In this document: in pieces, positions 9,419-18,244 of the stretch | Layout of the letters: each line of letters starts with the position of its first letter | How positions within the stretch are numbered: position 1 is the stretch's first letter | Source: Simiduia agarivorans SA1 = DSM 21679 | GTDB taxonomy: Bacteria; Pseudomonadota; Gammaproteobacteria; Pseudomonadales; Cellvibrionaceae | Direction: 5' to 3' | DNA: 64,000 nucleotides | Assembly: GCF_000305785.2 (NCBI RefSeq) | Contig: NC_018868.3 | Coordinates: 372,001 to 436,000, forward strand | Position numbers and translations under genes: made by a program | The notes under the pieces: generated by a model | What the model was told of the DNA's origin: nothing | Database searches by the model: none | What the model saw: the letters and a program-made list of their open reading frames with translations, nothing else

Positions 9419-10441
9419 TCAGTCCTGCTTTACCGCGACGATCAGGTCGCGCCGGATAGCGTTGTCCACCCGATGTATGAGTTGGTCGTAAGGCGAGTGG
9501 TGCAGCACCCGAAAACCCGTTGCCTGCAATGGTTCAGCCAGCGCCTGGCGGGAAATCAGGTGCGCGTTCCAGGCCAGTGCCAATACGCCGCCAGTACGCG
9601 TGACCCGGTGCCAGCCGGGGGCGGCGCTTGCGACCAACTCGACCGGATTGCGGCTGGTGTGTACCTGGCCTTTGTTGCCATGGGCAATGCCGTAGGGCAG
9701 GTCGCCTACCAGCAGGTCAAATTCATTGGGTTTACAAAATTCCGCCGCACGCAGTGTGTCGCCCTCAATGAGGCTCAGGGTCTGCGGGGATTGTGCGAGT
9801 GATTTTTTATCCCCCGCAAAACTGAACTGCTCTGCGAATACGGCTTCCTGTTTGTTTTTACCGGCCACCCGTTGGCGTTTGTGGGCATGCTTGATCCGCT
9901 CTTGTTCCAGGAATTTTTTGAAAAACACCTGGGTTTCATGTACTGAGCGTGACTCCAGCTCTATGCCGGTGGCGTGCATGCCCAGTGTGAGTGCTTCAAA
10001 CAGGGTGGTGCCGCGACCCGCGACAGGGTCGAGCAGGCGCAGGGGGCGATCATCGACAGTGGGCTCCAACGCATAGCGCGCCATGTTGATCATCAGCCGG
10101 GTGAAATGTTCATTGGTCTTGCCTGCGTATTTCTGCAGGCTGCTGATTTTGTCTTCAATGAGGTGGGTATTGCCAAATGGCTCAGGAGTGAGCTGCTTGC
10201 CGTCAGTGGAAAAGAGAGCGTAACTGGCGGACAACTGGGCTATCGCCAGCCGGTCTGCTGCGTTGAGCGGCTCAGGGGTATCAAATTGAAGGTAACGAAT
10301 GCCGGCCAGCTCACAGTCGGTGGGCGCAGGCCAGTGACGGGATTGGCACAATACCGACAGTTCCGCCGTCGCCATGCCAAGCGAGGCGTTGAAATAGACC
10401 CGGTTGTGTCCCGGGTCTTGCAGTATCAGGTAGCGTGGCAT
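9419..10441 (-). CDS. TRM11-like SAM-dependent nucleic-acid methyltransferase
   Basis: The 340-residue protein carries a Rossmann methyltransferase domain of the UPF0020/TRM11 type. Motif I is LLDPVAGRGTTLFEAL at about residues 136-151, with a preceding HFTRLMINMARYAL segment typical of this group. Motif IV is LVGDLPYG, a variant of the (N/D)PPY motif used by N-methyltransferases acting on exocyclic amines. The likely substrate is RNA, most plausibly a tRNA guanine, but I see no clear THUMP RNA-binding domain; the N-terminal 110 residues are a different small domain. It is the last gene of the minus-strand group gloB, mltD-like, this gene, 25 bases after the preceding stop. Family confident, substrate unknown. 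Confidence 0.7.
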   Translation of the reverse strand: MPRYLILQDPGHNRVYFNASLGMATAELSVLCQSRHWPAPTDCELAGIRYLQFDTPEPLNAADRLAIAQLSASYALFSTDGKQLTPEPFGNTHLIEDKISSLQKYAGKTNEHFTRLMINMARYALEPTVDDRPLRLLDPVAGRGTTLFEALTLGMHATGIELESRSVHETQVFFKKFLEQERIKHAHKRQRVAGKNKQEAVFAEQFSFAGDKKSLAQSPQTLSLIEGDTLRAAEFCKPNEFDLLVGDLPYGIAHGNKGQVHTSRNPVELVASAAPGWHRVTRTGGVLALAWNAHLISRQALAEPLQATGFRVLHHSPYDQLIHRVDNAIRRDLIVAVKQD

Positions 10442-10466
10442 CGGTCCGGGCCTATTCTGCCAGGCC

Positions 10467-12050
10467 TCAGTTGACCCGGGTCACATCAACGAAGAGGGTG
10501 ATTTTCTGGCCGGGGTGGATATAACCTTTGGTATCCATTTTGTTCCATTTGAGGATGTCGGATACGGTCAGATTGAATTTGCCGGCAATCCGGGCCAGCG
10601 AGTCGCCCCTGCGCACCCGGTAGTTGACCTTGCGGATTACCCCGTTGCTCTGGGCCGTCTTGTAGCTGGCCTGGGGATTCTCCGACCAGATCACCAGGGC
10701 CTGGCCGGGTTTTATCGGGTCTTTGGGTGCCATGCCGTTCCAGCGCGCAATATCGCGTACGCTGACGCGGTGCATGCTGGCAATTTTCCACAAGCTGTCA
10801 CCGCGCTGCACGGTATAGGCGGACTTACTCGTGCCGGCTTTGCCTTTGGATCGGGCCTGTTTGGACTTGATGCGCTGGTCGTGGCTGTAGGCATAGCTGT
10901 CTACCGGTTGGCTGGCGACCGGAATGACCAGCGTTTGCCCCACCCGAATCGTGCTGGAGCTGAGGTTGTTGGCGGATTTGAGCGCGCTGACCGAGGTGTG
11001 GTGGCGCTTCGCAATCAGGTTCAGGCTGTCGCCTGAGCGCACTTTGTAGCTGGACCAGCTGACGCGCTCGGTGGCTGGCAGGTCATCCAGGTTTTCGACA
11101 AAGGTCTCAACCTTGTCCACCGGCAGCAGGAAGTGATAGGGGCCGTCGGGGTCAGTGGCCCAGCGGTTATAGCCTGGGTTCAGGTGGTATAGGTCATTCA
11201 GCTCCATACCGGCCAGCTCGGCGGCCTGAGCCAAATCCATCTGGCTGTCCAGATCAACCCGTTCGAAATAGGGCTGGTTGGGGATTTCGGCGAGCGTAAT
11301 GCCGTATTGGTCCGGGTTTTTCACCAAGGTCGCCAGTGCCAGCAATTGGGGCACATAGGCACTGGTTTCGCGCGGCAGTTTCAGCGACCAGAAGTCCGTG
11401 GGTTTGCCTTTCTGCTTGTTGCGGCGGATGGCTTTGCGCACGTTGCCGCCACCGGTGTTATATGCCGCCAGAGCCAACAGCCAGTCGCCATCGAATTGGG
11501 CGTTCAGGTTGGTGAGGTAACGGATCGCGGCATCGGTTGAGGCTTCAATATCGCGGCGGCCGTCATACCAGTAATTCTGCTTGAGCCCGTAATGTTTACC
11601 GGTGCCGGGAATGAATTGCCAGATGCCAGACGCCCGGCCATGAGAGTAGGCAAAGGGATCAAAGGCGCTTTCCACAATGGGCAGCAGCGCTAATTCCAAT
11701 GGCAATTCGTTGGCGTCCAGCTGCTCCACAATGTGGAACATGTAGCGGTTGGCGCGCTCCGATACCCGCTCCATGTAGGAGGTGTTGCGGGAATACCATT
11801 TGATGTAGGTTTCGACCCGTTCATTGGTCACGGTGTCCAAGGCAAAGCCCCCGCGCATCCGCTCCCATAGGCTGATGTGATCAGCCGGTGCAAAATTCGA
11901 CCAGGCGTCGTCATCGACGGGGCAGTAGGCGTGGGAAACGGCGGGCGCCGGAACGGCGACCAATTGCGATTCAGTGGGGGTCTGGCTGCAGCCAAAAAGC
12001 AGCCCCGTGGCGGCCGCGAGGGTGGCCACGTACAAATTCTTTAAGCTCAT
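10467..12050 (-). CDS. mltD: MltD-like membrane-bound lytic murein transglycosylase with three LysM domains
   Basis: This enzyme cleaves the MurNAc-GlcNAc bond of peptidoglycan, leaving a 1,6-anhydroMurNAc end. The 527-residue protein has a lipoprotein signal with lipobox LLFGC (Cys21), so it is probably anchored in the outer membrane. The SLT catalytic domain spans about 105-230, with Glu127 in LLPIVESAFDP, then GIWQFIPGTG and ALAAYNTGGGNV motifs of the MltD family. Three LysM peptidoglycan-binding repeats follow at about 340-385, 413-456 and 476-520. It is downstream of gloB by 116 bases on the same strand, the same pairing seen in E. coli. Confidence 0.93.
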   Translation of the reverse strand: MSLKNLYVATLAAATGLLFGCSQTPTESQLVAVPAPAVSHAYCPVDDDAWSNFAPADHISLWERMRGGFALDTVTNERVETYIKWYSRNTSYMERVSERANRYMFHIVEQLDANELPLELALLPIVESAFDPFAYSHGRASGIWQFIPGTGKHYGLKQNYWYDGRRDIEASTDAAIRYLTNLNAQFDGDWLLALAAYNTGGGNVRKAIRRNKQKGKPTDFWSLKLPRETSAYVPQLLALATLVKNPDQYGITLAEIPNQPYFERVDLDSQMDLAQAAELAGMELNDLYHLNPGYNRWATDPDGPYHFLLPVDKVETFVENLDDLPATERVSWSSYKVRSGDSLNLIAKRHHTSVSALKSANNLSSSTIRVGQTLVIPVASQPVDSYAYSHDQRIKSKQARSKGKAGTSKSAYTVQRGDSLWKIASMHRVSVRDIARWNGMAPKDPIKPGQALVIWSENPQASYKTAQSNGVIRKVNYRVRRGDSLARIAGKFNLTVSDILKWNKMDTKGYIHPGQKITLFVDVTRVN

Positions 12051-12166
12051 TAATACCTGGAAGCGATTGCGAATCTGGGTGAATTTTAGGTGGCCGGAGG
12101 GAAGCCGGTCAACAAATGATCATAAAACCGGCGCACAATTATAGCTTTTTGCTTGATAAGGCTGCC

Positions 12167-12946
12167 TCAGCCCCGGAAGTTATCCTTCCAGCGGCGCAGT
12201 GCAGCCAGTGTTTCCAGGGCGTTTTGGGCGTCGGCTCCGGTCATGGCGTTCACCTGGCGCTGGATTGCGGGCTCATGAGCGCGCATAAACGGGTTGCTGG
12301 CCAGTTCATCTGCCAGGGTGGAAGGCAGGGTAGGTAACCCAGCTTCGCGCTGACAACGGGCACGCTGCAGGCGCTCATTGATGGCGGGGTTGTCGGGTTC
12401 GGCGGCCAGTGCAAAGGCCAGATTGGCCAGCGTGTATTCGTGCGCGCAACACACCAGTGTGGCGGGCGGCAGGGCGGCAAAGGCTGCCATGGCGTTCGCC
12501 AGCTGGTCGGGGGTGCCTTCAAACAGGCGGCCACAGCCTGCCGCAAACAGGGTGTCGCCACAGAAAAGCGCGCCCGGGTGGTCGTCAGCCGGTTCCAGGT
12601 AATAGGCAATGTGGTCGAGCGTGTGTGCCGGTACTGCAAGTATCTGCAGGGTCATATCGCCCAATGCGAGGGTCTGGCCACCGGCAACGGGGTCGGTTAT
12701 GCCCTTGATCGGGCCCGGGCCAAACACCTGCAGCGCCGGCCAGTGTTGCTGCAGATCCGCGATGCCGCCCGTGTGATCGGCGTGGTGGTGGGTGATCAGC
12801 AGTCCCTGCAGCTGTTTGTTATGGCTGTTCAGCCATTGTCGGGCAGCCTCGCCGTCGCCGGGATCTACCAGCCAGACCTTGTCGTCGATCCCCAGCGCCC
12901 AGATATAGTTGTCCTGGAATGCCGGAATGGGCGTGATATGTAGCAT
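12167..12946 (-). CDS. gloB: hydroxyacylglutathione hydrolase (glyoxalase II)
   Basis: Glyoxalase II hydrolyses S-lactoylglutathione to lactate and glutathione, completing methylglyoxal detoxification in the cytoplasm. The 259-residue protein is a metallo-beta-lactamase-fold enzyme with the binuclear metal motif THHHADH (His53, His55, Asp57, His58), the downstream HTLDHIAYY and FCGDTLFAAGCGR motifs, and the C-terminal RWWK-like end RRWKDNF. Length is normal. It is transcribed divergently from a yafS-like gene followed by rnhA and dnaQ, the conserved gloB/yafS/rnhA/dnaQ neighbourhood. Confidence 0.96.
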   Translation of the reverse strand: MLHITPIPAFQDNYIWALGIDDKVWLVDPGDGEAARQWLNSHNKQLQGLLITHHHADHTGGIADLQQHWPALQVFGPGPIKGITDPVAGGQTLALGDMTLQILAVPAHTLDHIAYYLEPADDHPGALFCGDTLFAAGCGRLFEGTPDQLANAMAAFAALPPATLVCCAHEYTLANLAFALAAEPDNPAINERLQRARCQREAGLPTLPSTLADELASNPFMRAHEPAIQRQVNAMTGADAQNALETLAALRRWKDNFRG

Positions 12947-13018
12947 GTGGACCTCAAACTGGTGTGCGCGCGGATTTTGTGCCCATAATTATACCTCCGA
13001 GCCTGCAGGATTCATCCC

Positions 13019-13876
13019 ATGAGCTACCTGACGCCGCCCGAACGCTTCAAGCGCTTGCCTGGTCTGACCCATTGGGGTCGGGGGCTGCCGCCTCTGGGGG
13101 ATGCCGTGCCCGCCATGGAGCGTTGGTTCCGGACGCCAGCGGGGCGGGAGTTGCTCAGCCGTGAGTTGGTGCAGGTGGACGAAGTCTTGTCCTGCCTGTT
13201 TGGCTACCACCTGTGTCAGATGAGCGTCTGCCGGGATCTCGAACTCACTGCCACCAGCCGGATTCTGCACCGGTTCAACCTGAACCCCTTGGGCGCCGAC
13301 CCGGGCGGGCGGGGCCCCACTGCGCTGGCGCGACCGGAACAGCTGCCATTGCCTGCCGAATCCATTGACGTGGTCTTACTGCATCACATCCTCGAATTCG
13401 CCAACCAACCGCACCAGGTCCTGCGCGAGGCAGCGCGGGTGTTGATTCCGCGCGGGCACCTGGTGATTGTCGGTTTCAATCCCTGGAGCCTGTTGGGTAT
13501 CTGGAAAACGCTCGCAGCCCTGGGCGGGCAGTCGCACTGGCGTTACCAGGCGCTCAGTGTCAGGCGCCTGTCCGACTGGTTGCGCTTGCTTGAAATTGAA
13601 CCGACCAACCTGAGCCGGGGTTTTTATCGCTTGCCCGTGCAGGGGCAGCGCCTGTTGTCGAGTTTTGGCGGTTTTGATGATTGGTGCGAGCGCTGGCAAT
13701 GGGCCGGGGGGGGCTTCTATGTGCTGGTGGCCCGCAAGGAGATTATTCCGCTCACACCCATCCGCCCACTCTGGAAAGCCCGCGAATTGATGCCCGGCCT
13801 GGGGGCCGTTAAGCGTTCGGTTCCGGCCAACCAGCGGGCACATAAAAACACCCACAGGAAAAATCCCCCCGATTAA
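13019..13876 (+). CDS. yafS: YafS-like SAM-dependent methyltransferase (class I, type 11)
   Basis: A 285-residue protein in the position occupied by yafS in E. coli, between gloB and rnhA. It has a methyltransferase type 11 core: LPLPAESIDVVLLHHILEF, then an EAARVLIPRGHLVIVGFNP strand-helix typical of small-molecule or lipid methyltransferases. The glycine-rich motif I is degenerate (FGYHLCQMSVC), as in the YafS group, so cofactor binding may differ or be weak. Substrate is unknown. It reads divergently from gloB with a 72-base gap that must contain both promoters. A proline- and lysine-rich tail follows the fold. Confidence 0.75.
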   Translation: MSYLTPPERFKRLPGLTHWGRGLPPLGDAVPAMERWFRTPAGRELLSRELVQVDEVLSCLFGYHLCQMSVCRDLELTATSRILHRFNLNPLGADPGGRGPTALARPEQLPLPAESIDVVLLHHILEFANQPHQVLREAARVLIPRGHLVIVGFNPWSLLGIWKTLAALGGQSHWRYQALSVRRLSDWLRLLEIEPTNLSRGFYRLPVQGQRLLSSFGGFDDWCERWQWAGGGFYVLVARKEIIPLTPIRPLWKARELMPGLGAVKRSVPANQRAHKNTHRKNPPD

Positions 13877-13912
13877 TCTGGTATTCTTCGCTCCTTGGTT
13901 TGAGGAGTCAGA

Positions 13913-14353
13913 GTGAAAAAGGTCGAGTTATTTACTGATGGAGCCTGTAAAGGCAACCCCGGACCGGGTGGTTGGGGCGTATTGATGCGTTATGGTCAGC
14001 AGGAAAAGGCCCTGTGCGGCGGCGAGCCGGATACCACCAATAACCGCATGGAACTGATGGCGGCCATCGAGGGGCTCAGGGCACTCAAGGAACCTTGTGA
14101 GGTACTGCTGACCACCGACTCGCAATACGTACGACAGGGCATCACCAGCTGGTTGGCCAACTGGAAAAAAAATGGCTGGAAAACCGCCAGCAAGCAACCG
14201 GTAAAAAATGCTGATCTGTGGCGCGCACTGGATGAACAGAATGGGCGGCACAAGGTCAGCTGGGCTTGGGTCAAAGGCCATGCCGGGCATCGAGAAAATG
14301 AAATCGCCGATAGCCTGGCCAATCAGGGTATCGAGCAAATGCAAAAGGTCTGA
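13913..14353 (+). CDS. rnhA: ribonuclease HI
   Basis: RNase HI degrades the RNA strand of RNA-DNA hybrids, removing primers and R-loops. The 146-residue protein has the complete DEDD active site (Asp9 in [12 protein letters not shown], Glu47 in NNRMELMA, Asp69 in TTDSQY, Asp133) plus the catalytic-loop His123 in KGHAGH. Translation starts at a GTG after a TGAGGAG ribosome binding site. dnaQ begins 5 bases after the stop on the same strand; in E. coli the two genes are adjacent but divergent, so the collinear order here differs. Confidence 0.97.
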   Translation: MKKVELFTDGACKGNPGPGGWGVLMRYGQQEKALCGGEPDTTNNRMELMAAIEGLRALKEPCEVLLTTDSQYVRQGITSWLANWKKNGWKTASKQPVKNADLWRALDEQNGRHKVSWAWVKGHAGHRENEIADSLANQGIEQMQKV

Positions 14354-14358
14354 TCGCC

Positions 14359-15084
14359 ATGCGCCAGATAGTATTGGATACCGAAACCACCGGTCTGGAA
14401 CCCGCGCAGGGGCACCGGATTATTGAAATCGGTTGTGTTGAACTCGTGAACCGCAAACTGACTGGTAGGCACTTTCACGTGTACATCAATCCCGACCGGG
14501 AAGTGGAGCAGGGTGCCATCGAAGTTCACGGTATCACCAATGAGTTCCTCGCAGACAAACCCAGGTTCCATCAGGTAGCCGATGAATTTCTGGCCTTTGT
14601 GCAAGGCGCAGAATTGGTGATTCACAACGCACCATTTGACGTGGGTTTTATCAATCACGAGTTCGCGTTGTTGGCAGATGGTAAACAGCCCATTGGTCAT
14701 TATTGTGGGATTATTGACACCCTGGCCATGGCGCGTGCCAAGCACCCGGGTCAGAAAAATAATCTCGATGCGTTATGTAAGCGTTACGGCGTAGACAACT
14801 CCCAGCGCGATCTGCACGGCGCCTTGTTGGACTCGGAAATTCTTGCCGACGTCTATTTATTGATGACGGGTGGCCAGACCGATTTGTCCCTGTCTGCCGA
14901 CTCGGAAGATAAAAAGGCCGGCGGGGTCACGGGTATCCGCCGTTTGCCGGCCGGGCGCAGGCCACTGACGGTGGTGATGGCGTCGGAGCAGGAATTGGCG
15001 CTGCACGAGGCCAAGCTTGATGGTATCGATAAAAAATCCGGTGGTGCTGTGTGGCGCAAGTCAGCGCAAGTTTCTCCCTCCTAA
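14359..15084 (+). CDS. dnaQ: DNA polymerase III epsilon subunit (3'-5' proofreading exonuclease)
   Basis: Epsilon proofreads for the replicative polymerase and bridges the alpha subunit and the beta clamp. The 241-residue protein has the DEDDh exonuclease residues Asp7 and Glu9 (VLDTETTGLEP), Asp94 (HNAPFDVGF), His153 and Asp158 (DLHGALLDSE). After the nuclease domain, QTDLSL at 173-178 occupies the position of the E. coli epsilon clamp-binding segment. The last 60 residues are the flexible alpha-binding tail. It is 5 bases from rnhA and overlaps the next gene by 34 bases, suggesting one transcript. Confidence 0.97.
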   Translation: MRQIVLDTETTGLEPAQGHRIIEIGCVELVNRKLTGRHFHVYINPDREVEQGAIEVHGITNEFLADKPRFHQVADEFLAFVQGAELVIHNAPFDVGFINHEFALLADGKQPIGHYCGIIDTLAMARAKHPGQKNNLDALCKRYGVDNSQRDLHGALLDSEILADVYLLMTGGQTDLSLSADSEDKKAGGVTGIRRLPAGRRPLTVVMASEQELALHEAKLDGIDKKSGGAVWRKSAQVSPS

Positions 15085-15770
15085 CGACCGATCCTGATTT
15101 TTTCCTGATTCACAAAGCCCCGGGCGTTAACTTTCACACGGAAGGTGATGTCCCGGGCGTTGTTACGCAGGCAGAAGCGTTCCTCGGTGAATCCCTGTGG
15201 CCGGTTCACAGGCTCGATAAAATGACCTCGGGGCTGCTGTTGTTGGCCCGTTCGGCATCGGCCGCGGGCGAGTTCGGCCGTCTGTTTGAGCAGCGTGCCA
15301 TGGAAAAATACTATCTCGCTATCGGGCGTGGTAAACCCAATAAAAAGCAAGGACTGATCGCCGGTGATATGAGTAAAGCCCGGCGGCGCGGTTGGAAACT
15401 GTTGCACGCTAAAGCGAACCCGGCCCTGACGCAGTTTTTCAGTGCGGCCTGTGGGGAAGGGCATCGGTTATTTGTATTAAAGCCTCACACCGGTAAGACT
15501 CATCAGTTGCGCGTTGCACTCAATAGCCTGGGTTGCCCCGTGGCGGGCGATGATATTTATGACGCCGCTCACGCCAGCGCGTATGACCGCGGGTATCTGC
15601 ATGCCTGGCAACTGCAGTTTACCTGGCGTGGTCAGCCGCGCCTTTTCACCTGTGCGCCCTGCGCGGGTGAACGATTTGCCGGACCTGCCTTTGAACAGGC
15701 GCTGGCCGGTTTCGCATCGCCGGAAACGCTGCCCTGGCCGGCGCTGAAATATTCGGGAGTCAGTTTGTGA
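15051..15770 (+). CDS. RluA-family pseudouridine synthase
   Basis: Pseudouridine synthases of this family isomerise specific uridines in rRNA or tRNA. The 239-residue protein has the RluA catalytic motif HRLDKMTSGLLLLA with nucleophile Asp56, the KYYLAIGRG segment and the C-terminal KPHTGKTHQLRVAL motif with the conserved basic residue. There is no N-terminal S4 domain, so it is a compact RluA/TruC-like enzyme; the exact target position cannot be read from sequence. The start is a GTG inside the end of dnaQ (34-base overlap); no better start is visible before the conserved core. The next gene overlaps its stop codon. Confidence 0.85.
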   Translation: MAQVSASFSLLTTDPDFFLIHKAPGVNFHTEGDVPGVVTQAEAFLGESLWPVHRLDKMTSGLLLLARSASAAGEFGRLFEQRAMEKYYLAIGRGKPNKKQGLIAGDMSKARRRGWKLLHAKANPALTQFFSAACGEGHRLFVLKPHTGKTHQLRVALNSLGCPVAGDDIYDAAHASAYDRGYLHAWQLQFTWRGQPRLFTCAPCAGERFAGPAFEQALAGFASPETLPWPALKYSGVSL

Positions 15771-17320
15771 TGAAATGGTTTGTGGCGCTGGTGTTGGCGC
15801 TGGGTTGTGCGCTTTGGGTGTTCCTGCGGGGGCCTGCGTCTGTTGCACCTTTGCCACCTGATCAACGTGAATTGGTCTCGGTTGCCTGTTGGTTTGAAAC
15901 CGATCAGCGCTGGCCCGAACAGTGTTTTCAATTGCATGTGACAGATGCCGGTTTCGAATTTGAGTTGCCGTTAGTGGTATTGCCCGGCCGCATGGCGTCG
16001 GCGAATTCAGAAGCCTTGCTCTACCTCTCGGGCGGCCCCGGCGGCAGCGTGTTTATTTCATCCGATGACATCGACTATTGGCGAGGCCTGCAAGACCGGT
16101 TGAATGGCCCTTTGGATCTGGTCCTGGTGGATCGGCGCGGTACCGGTCTGTCGGCGCCATTGTTGCAATGTGATTTTGCCAGCCGCGAATACCGCCGGGC
16201 GTTGTCGGAAGATCTCAATGCGTTCGAAGAGAGCGGTCGCCTGTTTCAGGCCTATCAATGGTGTTTTGAACGCCAGTTGGCGCATGGGCCAGATGCACAA
16301 AAAGTGCCCCTGCAAACCCTTGGCACCCGTGCCGATGCAGACGATATTCAATCTTTACCAGCCTTACTGGGCTACGAGCAATGGCATTTATGGGGCGTGT
16401 CTTACGGCACCCGGCTGGCCATGCAGGTGGCCCTTGATCAACCCGCAGGCCTGACCAGCCTGGTATTGGATTCGGTCTACCCGCCAGGCTTTGGCAAAGC
16501 CGAAGAGTGGCCCGGGCTTATGCAGATGGCCATGCACCGGTTTTTTCAATGGTGCGACAATAATGCCTGTATAAGCGATACGGACATGAATGCGGAAACG
16601 GTGTTCCAGCAGGCGTTGCACCATCTCAGCCAATCGCCCCGTCGGCTGGAATTGCCCAGTTGGTATGGTGATGCCCCCTTTGTGTTGATGGCCAATGATC
16701 AGCGCTTTTTGCAAATCGTTTTTGGCGCTATTTACGACCCCTATCTCTGGCCGGACATCGGTGCCAGCGTGGGTGATATTTATCGCGGTGATTCATCGCC
16801 TGCTTTGCGTGGACTGGCTGAAAACTTTGTCAACAATGCGTTTGATCCGAGTTTTTCAGATTTGGTGTTTTACGCCGCGGAATGTAAAGACAACGCGTTG
16901 TCGGATCCCGATGCAATCGATACGGCAGTACAGCAGCATCCGCGCTACCAGCGTTACATGGAAGGCCTGGCGCAATGGGATGTGTGCCAATTGCCGTTGT
17001 TTGAATCCCTGCGCGGATCTGAATCCATGACGCTGGATAATCTGGCCCGGATCGAGCAGCCGGTATTGCTGATTGCCGGTGAGATAGACCCCATTACACC
17101 GGTGGAGTGGTTGGCGCCGGTGCGCGCGTTGCTTCCGCGCTGGCAGCAGGCCCTGTTCGCCAACGAAGGCCATGCGGTGGTGGCATCGAGTCTGTGTGCC
17201 GAACAATTATTGGCACAATTCATCCGTTCATCTGCGGGTTTTTTGACCAATTCCGATGAAAAGTGTACCGGCGAATCCTTTGTGTTGTCCCGTGCTGTTG
17301 ATGCGTTTGCCTCGCCCTGA
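15767..17320 (+). CDS. secreted alpha/beta hydrolase, peptidase S33 (TAP-like) family
   Basis: A 517-residue exported hydrolase. It starts with a hydrophobic signal or anchor (WFVALVLALGCALWVFL). The fold is that of proline iminopeptidase/tripeptidyl aminopeptidase enzymes: LYLSGGPGGS oxyanion region, VDRRGTGLS, the nucleophile elbow GVSYGT with Ser212, a C-terminal TAP-like region with GEIDPITP (acid) and NEGHAVV (His). It probably cleaves small peptides in the periplasm. The start is ambiguous: a GTG at 15767 lies 8 bases from a GGAG, and an ATG at 15770 overlaps the previous stop as TGATG. Both imply translational coupling to the pseudouridine synthase. Confidence 0.85.
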   Translation: MMKWFVALVLALGCALWVFLRGPASVAPLPPDQRELVSVACWFETDQRWPEQCFQLHVTDAGFEFELPLVVLPGRMASANSEALLYLSGGPGGSVFISSDDIDYWRGLQDRLNGPLDLVLVDRRGTGLSAPLLQCDFASREYRRALSEDLNAFEESGRLFQAYQWCFERQLAHGPDAQKVPLQTLGTRADADDIQSLPALLGYEQWHLWGVSYGTRLAMQVALDQPAGLTSLVLDSVYPPGFGKAEEWPGLMQMAMHRFFQWCDNNACISDTDMNAETVFQQALHHLSQSPRRLELPSWYGDAPFVLMANDQRFLQIVFGAIYDPYLWPDIGASVGDIYRGDSSPALRGLAENFVNNAFDPSFSDLVFYAAECKDNALSDPDAIDTAVQQHPRYQRYMEGLAQWDVCQLPLFESLRGSESMTLDNLARIEQPVLLIAGEIDPITPVEWLAPVRALLPRWQQALFANEGHAVVASSLCAEQLLAQFIRSSAGFLTNSDEKCTGESFVLSRAVDAFASP

Positions 17321-17361
17321 TTTCCCGTTAGAATTGCCGCCTTTTTTCAATAGTCCGTAGC

Positions 17362-18204
17362 ATGAAGTTAGTTGTAGCCATTCGCGAGCAGTCTGCCAGT
17401 AAAGCCCGGGATTATCTGGAGCGGCTGGGGGCTGAAATCATCAAGAGCCGGTTTGAAACGCAGGACCCGGCGCTGCGCAATCTGGTGGATGGGCTGGGTG
17501 CGCGCGGGCTTGAATTGGAGCGCGAAGGCACCAGCCTGTATTGGTACCTGGTGGCCTCGCCGCTGGCCGCTGAACATTGGCTGGCACACGAGTCGGTCGC
17601 TGTCTGTTTCACCCACGACTGGTTTCATCAGCAAGCCATGGGCATCCGCTACCTGAAGGGTATGGCCTATTGTGATGCGGCCGCGTCCTGGGCGGATTTT
17701 TTACCCTTTGATCAGTGTCCGGCAACGCAGCAGGCCTGTCAGGGCGATATCGATTGGCGCGGGTTACCGGTGATCAGTGCAGTTGCGCCAGATGCGGTTG
17801 TACCCGATGCAGTTGTACCCGATGCAATTGTATCTGATGCGGTGGAGCCGGTTGCCGACAAGGGCGGGCTCGAGGAGACGCGGCAGAAAGATGAGACTCG
17901 CCAGAAAAAAGTCCGCTCCGGGCGTCAGGCAATGGCGAGCGGGCTTTTACTTCCGGATGCCGCAGAGCCTTTGGCTGCGCCTTCGGAAACCGCAGTGGAG
18001 ATTCAGGTTAAACCCGCGCGTAAGCTGTCGCTGAAAAAGAGCCGCGCTGGTGGGCCGACCGACGGTGCAGGTGATTCGTTGTCTACCGGTGCGTCTGAGC
18101 CCCTGAACACTGCCGCAAAGCCTGCCGTAAAACCGGTATCAAAAACACGCTCACGCAAGCCGCCAGCGCGTGAGCGGGAAGAGCAACTGGATCTGTTTGG
18201 CTAG
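17362..18204 (+). CDS. unrecognised protein with a C-terminal beta-clamp-binding motif
   Basis: I do not recognise a family for this 280-residue protein. Residues 1 to about 135 look folded (KLVVAIREQSASKARDYLER start, hydrophobic and aromatic-rich). After that come a short acidic tandem repeat (VPDAV units, residues 143-162) and a long Ala/Pro/Lys/Ser-rich, probably disordered linker. The last residues are EEQLDLFG. QLDLF (275-279) matches exactly the consensus pentapeptide QL(S/D)LF by which polymerases and repair factors bind the beta sliding clamp, and placement at the end of a disordered tail is where such motifs occur. This suggests a replication- or repair-associated factor; it is inference. 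It lies 41 bases downstream of the S33 hydrolase on the dnaQ strand. Confidence 0.6.
   Translation: MKLVVAIREQSASKARDYLERLGAEIIKSRFETQDPALRNLVDGLGARGLELEREGTSLYWYLVASPLAAEHWLAHESVAVCFTHDWFHQQAMGIRYLKGMAYCDAAASWADFLPFDQCPATQQACQGDIDWRGLPVISAVAPDAVVPDAVVPDAIVSDAVEPVADKGGLEETRQKDETRQKKVRSGRQAMASGLLLPDAAEPLAAPSETAVEIQVKPARKLSLKKSRAGGPTDGAGDSLSTGASEPLNTAAKPAVKPVSKTRSRKPPAREREEQLDLFG
17788..17847 (+). repeat. four 15-bp in-frame tandem repeats
   Basis: Units start at 17788, 17803, 17818 and 17833. Each encodes a variant of PDAVV (PDAVV, PDAVV, PDAIV, SDAVE). The second and third differ by one base. They sit at the junction between the folded domain and the disordered tail and could vary in copy number by slippage. 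Confidence 0.9.
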
Positions 18205-18244
18205 CAGTGCTCGCCGCGCCTTTAAGGGGTTGATTAACAACCTG

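Noticed and set aside
9389..10474. Plus-strand open frames opposite the TRM11-like methyltransferase gene
   Set aside because: The minus-strand frame has clear methyltransferase motifs; the plus-strand frames are its shadows.
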